Shown here: positions 1 through 13,347 of the stretch, piece by piece
Layout of the letters: every line of letters begins with the position of its first letter
How positions within the stretch are numbered: position 1 is the stretch's first letter
Program-made: the position numbers and the translations under genes
NCBI GenBank assembly: GCA_903813345.2
Contig: CAIIXF020000010.1
Span: forward strand, 7,181,169-7,245,168
Source of the DNA: Owenia fusiformis
Lineage: Eukaryota; Annelida; Polychaeta; Sabellida; Oweniidae
Direction: 5' to 3'
DNA: 64,000 bases
Notes under the pieces: model-generated
What the model was told of the DNA's origin: nothing
Seen by the model: the letters and a program-made list of their open reading frames with translations, nothing else
Databases searched by the model: none

Positions 1-2650
1 AATAGAGTTGCCACAAGGGAGGGGATTGAGATATAAAGAGGAGCTTGCATATTGATATCATACATTCACCCCAAAAGTCAACCTAGACTCAGCTTTCATC
101 ATTTTCATCATTCTTCAGGGAAGTGGCCTCATTTTGACTTGTGCAGAAATCACATTTTTCCTCAACGTGGCATTGTAACAAATCAGTAATTGATGAGGAA
201 TTTTGAAGGAGATATCTTGAGCAATTGTAAGTGGCCGTCAACCCCATCCCCACCTCCCCCTCTATACCTCTATATTAAAAAATTTTGAAGAATATAATCA
301 CACTAATAATTAAGTCTTCTCTTTATGTCATATCTCAAGCATGCTATTTAACAGTGTAATCTCTCCTCTAAACCTATCATACGATTGAGAATAGGTTCAT
401 ATATCAGTATAAGTCAGATTACAGGCTGTGATCACATAAATGAGATGAGAGGAGCTGTAATGATACAGTATGATCGACTAAAGGAAACATCAACATTACG
501 AAATTACACACCTTAATCATGGATTGTTCACAACTGTCTCTTATGTTAGCCAATTAGATACTCAACTGAACGAAAATTGGCTTTTCTAAAGCCTGCAATA
601 TTCTATAATTCTTAGATTGACTCATCAACATATTTAAGGAATAAAATAAGAATGTTTGTTTGCAAAATAACAGAGGTTGCATTAGAATTTCTTACAATAG
701 GCAAAAAAGGCATAATAATGTGTAAAATGTCACCACCTGTCACTTGTTACAGACATTCGCCTCCGAACACTGACCACCAAACACCGCCTTCAAAAAAATG
801 AGTTATAACAATTTGCCACCACTTGTGGTGGTGACAAATGGATAAAAACAATATCATATAGGAATTTATAATTCCAACATGGAAACAGTTGAAATCCTCC
901 AAAAGAAGGCGATCATGGTCAATACAACCAGAGGACAATTTTCTTCTTGTCTATTGCTAATGAAACGGCTTTAATGCATAATTTTAAGAGAGATTGATCA
1001 TGATGTTTAGGAATTTGAACTGCTCCATGTCAAGTTTGCAAGAAAAGTAATGTGTTTTGTCAAATTTATTGCAATATCTAACCCTAACAAATCTCACCTC
1101 CACATTTTACAAGTTGTAAAATTGCATGCTGATACTAAGACCATCTTTGCCTTGCTAATGATACTGATAGAAGAGTGTGATCTCTTACGATGTATTGTAA
1201 CAAGTCCCAGTAACAAGTCTTTCTCATATACAGGGGCAGGACCTAAAGCCAGCTTTTGCCAAGGGGGGTTCACTTTTCAAAAAAATCCAGGAGGTCACAT
1301 TTGACAACTATGACCCAAAATCATGAATTTAGTACTCAGAATGGTGAAAAATTCCCCGGACGCCCAACCATCAATGCTCACGTCACAAAAAATGATTACG
1401 ATACAAAACAAATTAAGATCTTGTCATTACTTTAGTGACTTTAATAACTTGATTAATAACACAGGTAAATGTAATCTAGATTAATGGCATGGACATCCTG
1501 ACCTCACATTGGGTTCCCCAGAAGATGAAAATACTTAATTTCCAATTAATTTGCCTTTTGTTCCCATGTTTTACAGTGTTATCCTGTTGTTAGGAATTCA
1601 AATGAAATCCTGAGCATGATAAATGATAGGAATGACATAATGAAGCATAACGAGGGGTCACTTGTTACATTTGAAAGCTGACAGTGTGTCTCATAAAATT
1701 CAGAATACTGCTGCAGTGTCTGACTTCTGACTCTGAGATCAATGACGTTATTTTAACGACCAATCTACCAAGAATAACATGACTTGAATTAACAAAAACT
1801 ACAATCTCATGAACTCACAGTCAAGAATGCCAATTAAAACATTATGTTTTTCAATAAGTCTTATTGTCTTGAATAAACCATCTGAATTTTTTTTATATCT
1901 ATGACAAGACTTTTAAGTTGTAGAATTTTGGCCCTTTCTGACATTTTTAGTTCAATTTCTCAATTTTTGTAATCCTGTAAATGCCAATGTGCATATCAGA
2001 ATTTAGTGATCAGAAGTCTATAAAATTCAAACTCTATTTTTGAATTTGACCTCAATACCTAATCAATATAAACCTCCTAGTCACTTCCTTTTCAAAAATA
2101 TGAAGAAAATAAACCATCAATTTGTGATATCTAGATAATGCATTTGATTCAATGAACACATTTCAGAGAAACTCAAAACAGAAGCGATTAGTCAACAAAT
2201 TTGACCTTTTTGAAGTTTAAAAAGGTCAATGCAGGTCAATATTGATAATATTGTCAAATCTCATTTAGAGTTCCAAGTTCTCTTCTTCTTTATCCTCTTT
2301 ATTAAAAAATCCTACATCAAGGGCCCTAAAATACATAGATAATAAGGACTACCTGTATGGATAACTATACAGTGAATATAAATGTCTATTGGTTACCTGG
2401 AAACCTAGATTCCAATTCCCTTGATATAATCTAAATCTACTAATCTACCATAAAACTATGCATTAATCCTCACTGAATTTCCTCATTGTTGGATGTAGTT
2501 CTGAAGTGAAGAACTCTCACTGGACCACTATTACTGGTAGAACATCAGTAATAAAGAGGATGTTATTATCCCCTTTATGTTTGATTGTCACATATTTTCA
2601 TGAGTTATATTCAGTGCAAACAACCTTTCTGAGCATATAAATAGAGGATA
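1..2650. other. non-coding stretch, no gene recognised
   Basis: No exon-like reading frame or recognisable protein motif is seen here. The only structure noted is a relic of a dispersed repeat near 1229-1360 (a pyrimidine/G-rich block around 'gccagcttttgccaag'). Its relatives lie near 5464-5568 (opposite strand), 18066-18210 and 51566-51650 (opposite strand). It could be intergenic or intronic sequence of the minus-strand gene at 7.5-9.9 kb, whose downstream exons were not located. Confidence 0.5.
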
Positions 2651-2782
2651 TCCTAAGATTTATGAGTGATATGATTTTTATCCACGAATGAATATGATAT
2701 CTGCACGAGCGAGCGTAGCGAGAGAGTGCAGATGTCAATAACCATGAGTGGATTAAAATCATATCACGAGTAAATCATAGGA
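2651..2782. repeat. 132-bp imperfect palindrome (hairpin)
   Basis: Two arms of about 55-60 bases are inverted copies: 'tcctaagatttatgagtgat' at the left edge pairs with the sequence ending 'gagtaaatcatagga' at 2782. The centre is the alternating motif 'gagcgagcgtagcgagag'. Such foldbacks are typical of small non-autonomous elements or hairpin-forming repeats. No gene function is implied. Confidence 0.75.
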
Positions 2783-2889
2783 TGTTCTTTTTATTCCATA
2801 GTTAACCTTTACCATGCTGCCTTATTTCAGCAAATATATCCCACGCAACTGGCTTATTTTTCAAAGAGTGCAAAAAATGATATAATAAT

Positions 2890-4043
2890 CAGTGCGCGAA
2901 ATAGACGTCCGACATCGGCCATTGGCCTGACAAAATTACAGATGGCTTGTTTTGATAAAAACACCCAGACATTTTGGCCTGCCAGACATTTGTGGCATTC
3001 GTTAGATTGCCCATGAATAGAACTCACATTTCAGTCCGGAAATCCTCCGAATTCCCCGCGATTTCGGCTTATTCCATGACTTTTGTTGAAGATTTAAAAA
3101 AATTTCAAATATTTTTGTTTTCATACTGAAGCCCAAGATATAACGTGACTTTTGATTGGCTGTTGTTGTTTGTTGAAATTACGGTGATTTTGATTGGCTA
3201 TGGATGACTCATTTCTTCATCGTCGTTCGCAAATCGAGTGCATTATCAGTATGCCGGATGTAGAAAAGAAATTGAAAAATCGAGCCGGCATCTAAGTCCA
3301 AAAAGTCGGCAGTTTGGAAGTATTTTGGGACTCCGATATCACAAGGTAAACGAATTGGTGATAGTTCACCATGCAGACTATGTGAAATGCCGATCACATT
3401 CACGGCAGATGCTTTATATTCGATTTTAATTGACGTATTTCTGAATATGATTTTGAAAAGTGAAACTGAAAGTGAAACTGTCATCATCAGACATTGTATC
3501 ATTTTTAATGTTCTGTCCCGTCCTGTCTCGAAAGTATCGTGTCCCGAGACCATTTGTACCGTTCCGTACCGTACCGAAATTTATTTGGACCGTGACACCT
3601 CTAATATATACCTTGAATTTTAGTCTGTTAGTGGAGTCTGTGTACATAGTATGTGTTTTTGAATACCTTGAAGCTTCTGAGAGCAATTCTAAACCGACCA
3701 AAATCAGTACAATTTAGTTTGATCAATATGTACATGTTCCTCATGTTTTTGTAAGGTGAATCTAGGGGGGAATCAACACACCCAGGCTGTTGGTTAAGTC
3801 ATCAAGTACAGTATAGTGAATGATACATGACATGCAATGGAATTAGTTTTACTTTGTTAATATTGTACTAAACTAAATCTCATTTTAGAGTGGTTGTGGA
3901 GAAATATGGAAAATGAAATTTTTGGCCAGAGAAGTAAGAAACAGGCTGCAAAAAATTGGCCTGAGAAAAAATGATATGGCTGGCTAAAATCTGGCTGGCC
4001 TGCCAAAATGTCTAGGTTAAAAAAATCCTTATTTCACGCACTG
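2890..4043. mobile_element. hAT-like non-autonomous DNA element
   Basis: The element starts CAGTGCGCGAAATA and ends with the inverted form TATTTCACGCACTG. A second, subterminal pair is also inverted: 'acattttggcctgcca' near 2970 and 'tggcctgccaaaatgt' near 4000. Ends of the form CAGTG are typical of hAT transposons. The flanks (ataataat and ataattaa) only weakly resemble an 8-bp target duplication. No transposase is recognisable inside; the short open frames at 3.2-3.7 kb show no family motif. Confidence 0.6.
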
Positions 4044-6755
4044 ATAATTAATATCTCAATAACTACTGAATGAATCTGGATAAAATTTTCACAAAGGGAA
4101 GATACAGTGGCCTGGCTCATGAAAAAAATGTTCTCATGATTTTTTTCGTACATTAACACGACTGGGCATAAATATACCATGAATACTCCTCCGGAATCCG
4201 CCGCTCCGCCTCTTCGTCTGGTCAGAATCCAAATCTGAATTTGCAGCGATCGAATGTTCAATTTTTCAATTCAGAAAATATTCTAGTTTCTATTTTCGAT
4301 GACCGTTATCGGCTTCCAAGAGCCTAAAGAGCTCGAAATCGTAATTCATTTCCTCCACATTTTCGTTGTGATCGTATTTGTCCACCATTTTGTACGATTC
4401 GTTCACTAAAAACGACTAAAACACTGTTTAAATTGTTGAATTGAGAATTATTTTTCGAAATATCGCCATTCTAGGTCAACAGGAAGTCATGTTAGGCACT
4501 GAATAAATCGGGCAATCTAATTGGACAATACGAATGGCGCGAAAAAGTAAAGTTTTTAAAAGTTTGAAATCGGGCGTACGGGTCCAACGGCAGTTGTGAG
4601 AGACATTTTAGTCTCGGCGGACGAGTCCGCCGGCAGCACGCTAAAGGTTAAGTCATCATCAGAATCGTCGGAAATTAAGTCATTTAATTCGAATTTTCCA
4701 AACGATCCGGCGATGTTGACACTTAGCCTCGTTTTGAGTCTGAAGTAGCAAAAATCCATAAACCATCGCATACGACGTCGTATGTCATGGCTAAAAAACC
4801 GTATGCTATGGTTAAGTGAAAATTTGTCAAAAATATCATTTTTTACCACTGACCACAAAAATACCGTTTTTATTTTCACATGTTATCCTATGAATATCAT
4901 GCTAACTATGGAATAATACAAGCTACTATACGTTGTTTTCCCTTCTAAACAGAAAATACAGATTTTATGATTTTTGCAGAATATTTGCTGAATTCTTGGT
5001 TTGAACAAAAAATATGAATGTTTCAATGAGCATGCTTTCTTATGTTTCTAATTTAACAAGTTCTGAAAAAATGAAGATTGAATTTGTGAATTGCCTAACA
5101 TCATAAGTCACAAAATATTATTACAACTTATAATATACTTTCAACATTCTCATAAAACAACTGTGATAAGATGCAGAATTTTTGCAGCAGTTGTGATTTT
5201 CCTTTGAAGAATCTCAAAAAACTACAAACCTAAGAGGCAACTTAATAAGAGGCAAAATAACTAAATAAGAGGCAACGTTTGAACCAGAATACACTAAGGG
5301 CAATATTTAAATCAGAAAATACAACAGGCAATATCTGAACTTGAAAACACAATTTTCTAAATCTAGAAATACAAAGGGTGATATTTGATCTAGAGAGCAT
5401 CACAGATATCATTTGGATACAAAGAAGAAACTTAGAGAAGCTAGACTATATTTCTTATTTCACCATTCTGAGCACTTTTCAAGTGATTTTTGGCATTTTT
5501 GGGGTAAAGTTGTCAAGTTGTCCCCCTGGAAATTTTTAAAAAGTGAACCCCCTTGGCAAATCCTAATTATGGGCATAGACACTGTAAAATTGATATTCAT
5601 AAAATGAAAACCCCAGGACCCAGCTATCCATGAAACTGTGTATATATTGACCATATGTCAAACAAGTTGATACAAATTGTGTGAAAGCATCTGTTATACC
5701 TTCAAATGATTACGATATACTGTTGTCATTCATTATTAAAGTTATAAATTAAGGTTAATCATGTAATAGATTGGCTGTGTGATACATGTATATTCAACCA
5801 TATTGTTATTATTGTAGCATGTGCTTTATTGTACATGTACTTGTATTCCTGTCTTACTATTATTACAGATATTCAGTAAGTTGTATAACATTCATGACAG
5901 GAGCGGATCTGGAAACCAACAAGGTGGGGGGCCCAAATTTCAGGTCAGAGGAAAAAAATTTTGGGCCCCTAAAACCCAAAAGTGGGCCCAAATTTTGAGG
6001 CCCATTTTCTTCAAAATTTGGCCTGAAATTAAAAAATAAGTCCTTAAAAGGCCCAGTAATGACCAAAAAGGCTCACTTTTTGGAGCCTGAAGGCCTTTTT
6101 TGACTAAAAATTTTTTTTGGGCCCAATTTTTTTTTTTTAATGTTCATTTGTCTTTCACTTGAGTTAAACAAGTGAAAGACAAAGAAAATATTATTTTGAC
6201 CAAGGAAATCATCGTTTACTACACTCATCTACAGCTGACATTGTGACACCATCCCTGACATAAACAACCAATATATCAATCAAGAAAGTCAAAAGCAAGC
6301 AAGCAAGCAATCAAAATAATCAATCAAATTCAAAGATGGATATATATATAGTTTTCCAGCCCTCACCCTTGAATGCACTTCTCCTCAATCATATCAAGTG
6401 TAGTTATCCACTGGGAAGTTAAGACTTGAGAATATTGAAATTGACTCTACAAACATCAATTCCCCCATGAACATGATGTATAACTATTGGTCTTGTTTTT
6501 TACCTCTATATTAAGTGCTTAGTGACAGGCATGTTTGACTCTATAAATCATATTATATAATGCAGGAATTCTTTTCCCAGAGTCATTGTAGCATTGACAT
6601 TAACTTCATCATAGCATTGATGCTAATTAGTTGCACTGGGATCATTTAGGAAAAATGCCAATTCCCATCCTTGTGGATTTCATGACTTTACTTGTAAAGC
6701 GAAAGGAATAACATTGAATCAACGGTAATGCGCTCTCTTCCATCCTAAAACCTTA
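4044..6755. other. non-coding stretch with low-complexity and repeat relics
   Basis: No gene recognised. It contains a degenerate short tandem region with 'aagaggcaa' and 'gaaaatacaa' blocks (about 5230-5400), a dispersed repeat relic (about 5464-5568), and a C/G-homopolymer-rich patch (5895-6125). That patch begins with 'caggagcggatctgga', resembling one end of a hAT-like MITE. A 107-codon minus-strand open frame at 4556-4879 has no recognisable motif and is not called. Confidence 0.5.
6147..6183. repeat. perfect 15-bp stem hairpin
   Basis: The sequence tttgtctttcacttg (6147-6161) is followed by a 7-base loop and its exact reverse complement (6169-6183). It follows a T-rich run. It is non-coding, and whether it forms an RNA or DNA structure is unknown. 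Confidence 0.8.
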
Positions 6756-6947
6756 CAGTGATCTCCCCAGCATTAAAGCAAGTGGGACGTAGAACCTACC
6801 TGAGATTTTGAAAATATGCTTGCACCCACCTGAATATCCATTTTCACCCACTTGAAATTGAAAAAAAAATCATGAAAAATTGGCATATTTGACCAATTTT
6901 GGAAGAATTTTGCACCCACTTGAGACAAAATCCTGGGGAGATCACTG
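6756..6947 (-). mobile_element. 192-bp MITE, family ending CAGTGATCTCCCCAG
   Basis: The 15-bp terminal inverted repeats are perfect (CAGTGATCTCCCCAG ... CTGGGGAGATCACTG). The element is flanked by the 5-bp direct repeat cctta (6751-6755 and 6948-6952). The interior repeats 'gcacccacttga' blocks. Relatives lie at 33588-33780, 34600-34778 and 41302-41510 in the opposite orientation. It carries no coding sequence. Confidence 0.85.
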
Positions 6948-7536
6948 CCTTATATCTTCAAGTCTATCACTTAAACACCTGATATTAACATCACAAACCT
7001 ATCGAAATAATGAAGTAGAAAAACTGATTTTTTTTCAAAGATTGATCTATAGAACTATTATAATCTAGTCATTTTTTCCCAGAGTAGAGACCCCCCCACA
7101 AGTATGAGAGTTATAATCAATTAGGATTTTCATTAAAAAAATTAACAATAAAATACAATTAAAGGTCATGATGCAAGCCTTAAATCACAAACACTTGACT
7201 AAAATATTATGATTAATACCAGAGAACTCTCAAATTATGCACTAAATTACTCCCATCCATAATTTCAATCCATTACCTCTAAAACTGATTCTGAGTAACT
7301 AATTTTTGGCATTTCTATACAAATTGAAGTGTAGTAATTATCTATGTGCATGTTTAACAAATCTATTACCAATTTCCCTTTATTTCAGTTTGAGTAAGAT
7401 TTCAAAACATCTGACCAATGTGAGTTTTCAAAAATATACAACACCATTTGGGACTGAGGTAAAAGCATTCAGATAGGAAGGTGTTCCGATTAGCCAGGCG
7501 TATTAGAACAACTTTATTAGAACTCTGTGTACTTAC
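6948..7536. other. non-coding; intron side of the minus-strand gene
   Basis: This stretch follows the splice donor of the minus-strand exon and is probably its intron. At 7460-7505 there is a relic of the pogo-like terminal repeat ('aaggtgttccgattagccag') also seen at 36.9 and 38.5 kb. The next exon of the gene was not located. Confidence 0.45.
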
Positions 7537-9890
7537 CTCATGACCCATACAGGCTCTGGATGTTGCGGTCTTTGTGTGGACTCTAAACTCTCTGCATAAG
7601 GGGACTCTAGTTCCTGTTGTTTAGTTTCGTTTATGGCAGTTTTGATGTCCTTCATGGCTAACTCCAGTGCCTTTTTCTGCTCTTGTTGTTGTATGTTACT
7701 CCTCTCTATTATTCCATTAACCACCTCCTGTGGGTCAACTAACTGGAGATTTATCTGCTCTTTTACCCTCTGTTTTAACAACTCCGAGGGATTATGTGGT
7801 AGCTCATTGTAGAATGGGTCCTCTGTGTCACTGTTTTGACTACTGGATAGACCATCTTCGACAGTTGGCATTCCACCTTCAGATCGACCCTCAGATAACA
7901 CACTTTCAACTTCAGCACTATCGCATTCTGTTAATTCCGGTGACAGAGTAAAGTGTTTACTGTCGTCCATAGGTACAGTATCGCTGTTATTTACAGGTCC
8001 ATCAGTTAAAGTTTCCTCTGATATTTTAGGAATTAAATTACTTTGGATTTCACCAAGAGAGTTCGGTTTCCTTGGGGATTGGACGATAGTTTTATCGGGG
8101 GATGGTTCCCTGGAGCTTCCTGCACTTGCGTCACTTAAAACAGCCCCCTTAGAATGAATAGAATCATTTGAGGTGGAAAAAGCCAACCGCATTCCAACAT
8201 AGGAGTTACCATCATCTGCCTGGACCCTGGCATATTTAATATAATCATATTCATTTTCTACATCCCGATTATCATTTCTTTCACTTTGTTCCTGTTTTAA
8301 TTTATTTTCAGTCATCTGGGCTTGTTCCTTCTGTGCCTGTAGATCATTTAGGGAAGGCTTGATACGCTCTAAGGTACCCCTTGGGGACAAACTACCTTCC
8401 CTACTGTTTGAATTTACCATATGTTCCACCTGCTGTGTTATACTAGCTTCTAACTTTGCTCGTGTAGCCTCAATATCAACCTCACGCTCTGAGCTTGATG
8501 TATCTCGGTATTCTCTCACATAATCCTCATCCTGGTCTTGGACACGCTGCGCTAATCCTGGCGATTTTTTCTTAATTTTTGGCACGGCTGTAGCTTGTGT
8601 AGTATTCCTTATATCAATATCATCTTGCTGATAATTTTTTATTTCTGTTACATCAGGGATGTTGTTACGGATTTCTAAGCTATTTCGTTTACTTGAAGTT
8701 ACTGGCTTCTGTCCTGCCATGTTCTTGGTGCTATTACTATTGCTATTGATTGCCTTGTCATTACTACTCGTTAATATGCCACTATTGCTGTTTGCATTTG
8801 CCTCAATTTCAGCGCTACTTAACTGAGCATGCTTATTGGCTACTTCCTGTGCTAATGCACCCTGGGTATTGGCAATATTGTCTGTTAATTTATTGATTGA
8901 CTCAGGCTCATGGAGATGATTAGTTTCTTCTCGTGGAGAGTGATTTACACTAGGATTACATGGAATTGATCTCTGTGTGTTTACATCTAAATCCTTTTCT
9001 TGATCCTTGCTTTCTATTGATTGCAATTTTGCGTCGATTTCATCCTGGTTTTCAACTTGCATTTCTTGGGACTTTTCTAAATGATTCTCCACATCATTGG
9101 CATCTTTAGAACAGCTATCATTATCAGGCATATCTGCTTCTAATTTATCATTCATATCATCACCATCTGACTTATCACCTTCATTTGATTCAGTTTTTTC
9201 ATTTTCAGGATATTGCTCATTGTTGATCACATCATCTGAAATATGATCTAATTCTCCAGATTTTCGTTTTTCCTCAACCTCTCTTACTTTTTCCTTCAGC
9301 TTTTCTTCATATTTATAATTTTCAGCCTCCACTTCATCCTTAAGACGTCTAACTGTTGTAAATCCATCTGCAAATGTGTCCGCATCTGCTTCTGTGAAGT
9401 CATTTGGGCAAGAATCACTATCAGAGTCTATCTTAGATGACACAGGGTCATTACTACAACTTTCAGGGTCAAGGTCAGTATTTTCACTATTCTCTTGCTC
9501 TTCAATTGTAATATTCTGGTAGTTAGAGAGTGTACTGACATCACTTGCTCGTCTTGAGCTCCCCCCACCTAGCTGTACTTCCATACTCATTCGATCATCT
9601 ACTTCGTCATCAAAGCTTACACCACGATTTGAATCTGTCTCGACTGTATTCAAGACATCCCCTGGACCTGTTGGTTGGGGATCAGATTCTGGGGACTCAT
9701 TGTCAGTTTGTATTTGGTTCACCTCTTTCCCCTGTTCAATAGCTTGTGGCTTAGGAGGGTCACCTCCAATCTCTGTCTGTCCATTCTCTAAGGCCATATC
9801 GGCCTCGCATACATCACTTATGACTGTTCCTCCAACGTTATCCCCCGAGTCTTTAATCGACCCCTCAATCACTCCCTCTGGGTCGGACAT
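7537..9890 (-). CDS. acidic, mostly disordered protein of unknown function (one large exon, partial gene)
   Basis: This is a 785-codon open frame reading toward lower coordinates from ATG at 9890 (context cccaatATGtcg). The exon appears to run 9948-7537: an acceptor (ttttcag) precedes 9948, leaving about 58 bases of 5' UTR. The in-frame TAA after ...WVMR lies inside a consensus donor, GTAAGT (7536-7531), so the protein probably continues in an exon not found. The product is not recognised. It is rich in Ser, Asn, Asp and Glu, with an N-terminal RGVSFDDE at residues 89-96 that fits the RVxF docking motif for protein phosphatase 1. It also has RRAS (113-116), which fits a basophilic kinase site, a charged helix or coiled coil near 178-212, a Gln/Glu/Lys-rich helical stretch near the C-terminus, and no signal peptide or membrane segment. 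It is probably cytoplasmic or scaffold-like. That role is inference only. Confidence 0.8.
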
Positions 9891-9948
9891 ATTGGGTTAA
9901 AAGTTGTCGTTAGGGTTGCTACGTCTTAAAACCACAGACGTGTCATAT

Positions 9949-12900
9949 CTGAAAACAGAGACAGAGAAGTGATATAAATTACCATCATCTTTCATATTAA
10001 CCAGAGAAGCAATTTATCAAATTAAATCTGGAAAAGGCATGTCTTATATTAGCCTATATTCCAAATTAGATTCATTTACTGCAATCCTACACAAAGTTGA
10101 TATAATATCGGTACTAGCTCTAACGACGTTTAGCTATAATATACAACTCCGGAACAAAGACATAATCAAAAAGTCAGCTATATTTTGATGAATGTGAAAT
10201 ATTACATTTTTATTGGCTAAGTATATAGAAGCTAAGGGAACATCGGGAAGGCAATTTCCCAGTGTTTATGAATCAATAGCAAATCCAAGCCTATCCCGAA
10301 TGAACGACCTTTACAAAATTAATGAACAGTTGAAATTGCCTCATGGTATAGTTTCTTCAAGAAAGCAGTGACAAAGAACAAACTGAATAGCATGCCAGAG
10401 TATATCAATCTTTTAACACCAATAAAAAAGAAAATTTTCAAAGAACATGCCAATATTTAATATAGACTTATATATAAGTTGTATACTGATACAGTAAAAT
10501 CTGCTGTTGAAAATTTACGCCTCTATATGAGCTACCAATATATCGCGATGTTAAACGACAGCAATTCTCTTGCGGAATTACATTGTATACACATCAGTGT
10601 TACTCTTTTCAATAATGTGATGTTGAAAGAATACAAATAGTCTCTGTGTGTCAGTGTCTATCAATGTTATAACTCTGAATCAAATTTGTTAAATTGCAAT
10701 TTCTACACATTTGACAACAGACTGTGACATGCAACAATAATTTTTTTCAATTCTAGTTCAGTGGCTGTTAAGAAAAAAAGTATGTTAACGGATATTCATT
10801 ATACAGTGAAACCTGTTAAGTGGAACACCTTTTTAAGTTAAACACGTCTGTTAGTGGTAAGCTTTCAGAATCCCAAGACCAACTGACTTAATGTTAAATG
10901 AACCTTTATTACAACCTCAAGTAGAACGCTTCGTAGAGGAACCAAATATTTTCTACTGAGACAGGTTTTACTAAACAACGATTATACTTTATTCCAGTTT
11001 CTTCATTGCGACAGACAATATATAGATACCCGGATGATCGAATAGAGCACAATCATGCATCTATGGAGAATTAGAGAACGTTCTCTCTTGGCGATGCTGA
11101 ATTCTGCTTGAATGAGCATCGTCATGTCTGAATCATGTATATAGACCTCCATGTAAAAATGGGACCTTATCTTTAATAGTAAATTTAATATTTGTATATA
11201 ACATGTATTATACAATATACGTATATTGGGTGTCCCAAAAAATGAGACACTTTTTGACAAGTATTTTCTCTGCAACTGATGAACCAAATTCACTGAAAAT
11301 TTGTGGGAAGTAGCCCAAGAGTATCGTTAGCAAGGTAAAAAAAATATGAAAAGACCAGGTAAATGTTATGTGAGTACTAAAAAATTCAAGATAGCATGTT
11401 AAAATATCCCATACCGGAGCAACACAATAAGAACTTCAAAGTGTCTGGTTTTTATATACCGTCAAAAGAACAATGATAACTCACCCTAAGTATATCACAG
11501 TAGTTCTCAATAAAAAATATAGGTTTCCATTTAAATCAAGCTTAATCCTTACATTGTAAAACTGCACAACAATGAAGCCTCTGTTGAAATATTTATAAGA
11601 TACAAAGCAATTAAGTGGAATAACTCATTTAAGATCCATATTTGTCTGGACAAAATGATCAAAAATCAATTTTATGTTGTAATAGCAATGTCATTATCAC
11701 TTTAAGTTTGTACTTAACCATTCGTGCATTACAATTACAATGCCCAACTTAATATCAATAACAGATACTCTCCTACACTTTATTCAGAGTTTGATTTCAG
11801 TTGGTTACGATTGTGTATCCCAGCCATGAAAACAAGTTACACATCTGATTGATTCACTATATTGTCATCTTCAAGTGAAGCAAAATGATTTATTATCATT
11901 ATCAAATCATGATTATCAAATTTATTATCAAATTTTTGTCAGAAAAACTGCTTATTTATTCAACTTGAAATTTTTACAGAGCAAGGGAAGACAAGTGCCA
12001 GGATCTGATAAGGTTTTAAGGATTCTTGGCAAATTACATGGTGGCCATTTTTCTCCTCAAAGTACAATATAAATCACTGTATGTCTTGATACTGATACTG
12101 TGAAACCCAGAGGCAAGCACTAAAATTCTGAAGCTTTCATTTAATATTTACAACTTCTATGTAAAATTTGTACAATAAGCATTTTGACTTTTATATGATT
12201 TATAGATGTCATACTTTTACTTCTTATTTTCTTAAGATACCCATGGGTTATGTCCACAACCCAAACTAACCTATCATACAATGACCATGATGTAAGGAAA
12301 TATCCTGAGTAGCATTGTCTTCTTTAATATTCTAGTATTTCACAAACATGTCCAAAATTGTTACTATGCTAAAGCCATACCAAGTAAATGGGATCATATT
12401 GTTTTTTTTAGTACTTTATTTACATATTCTATCAAATATTTAAAGGATAACTTGCTGTAATGGCCCATATATACTGGATGAATAATGTAAAGAAAAAGTG
12501 CCTCAATCTCAGATAGACCCTCTTTGTTTATATTTGCAGGTATGATTAACATTTCCTCCATTATCTGTACTTTTCAAATAATTAAAAGTGAGGTTTGTAG
12601 ACTTAACTTTGAGGAAAACAAAACTATTTAGGTTTTACCCCTATGCAAGAGTCTGTATTCTCATCAGGACAAAATCCAACATTTATGGCATCTTGTTTTG
12701 TCAATTCTCATGAGAAAATTGGCTGCTAACTCCAATATCCTGCATTATATGACAGAATAAAGGAATCTAGAAAATGTTGATAAACAAGCAATAGCTGAAT
12801 TATTAGTCAGGAAAGGCCCCTAGGGGAGATGTGTCAGTTGGTTTGATTTCCTTTGGGTGCTCGCTTATTATGATCTGATATCTTATTTCTGTCCAGACTC

Positions 12901-13347
12901 TATATCCTACATCATGACATTATCAATTTTAGTTCATGATTTTTCTACCAAATGTAATTAACCTGACATTCATTTTGGTATTTTTATTGACCTATTACAT
13001 CAATTTAAAGAAATAAGATTTGACAAGCCTTCAAAGTGATTTGTCAATATTTGAGTTCCATAACTACATATACGTATATTGAAAAGAATATAGCCCAGGG
13101 TACTGCAGTAGAGTTGACGTACCCTGAAGGTCACAGCCAGGCGAAGAACATGTACAAACGAAGCTTTCATTTAAAAAAGCAAAATCAAATTGTAAGAAAG
13201 AGTAAGTAGACAGAGTGAGCTGACATTGACATGAATCAATAAATCAATCAGGTCAATTAAATTGCCAACCTTCAGTCTTGAACAATAGCAAGGTCTCAAT
13301 TTAAAATGTCAGGATTATATTAGCAGCATTAGTGTCTCAATCTGAAT
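9949..13347. other. non-coding, probably the 5' intron of the minus-strand gene
   Basis: No exon is recognised. A degraded pogo-like MITE lies at 10804-10972. A single mariner-type terminus ('gggtgtcccaaaaaatgaga') lies near 11229-11250; its partner end was not found. The rest is AT-rich unique sequence. Confidence 0.5.
10804..10972. mobile_element. degraded pogo/Tigger-like MITE
   Basis: It begins TA-CAGTGAAACCTGTTAAGTGG and ends 'gagacaggttttact', the inverted form with decay. The same type of terminus bounds the elements at 36856-38642. TA target sites and CAGT-AACCTG ends are typical of pogo-like Tc1/mariner elements. No transposase is present. Confidence 0.5.

Noticed and set aside
3209-3717. 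Short overlapping open frames on both strands
   Set aside because: They lie inside the hAT-like non-autonomous element, overlap each other, and show no transposase motif.
11228-11260. Complete mariner-like element near 11.2 kb
   Set aside because: Only one terminus is visible; no inverted partner or transposase motif was found nearby.
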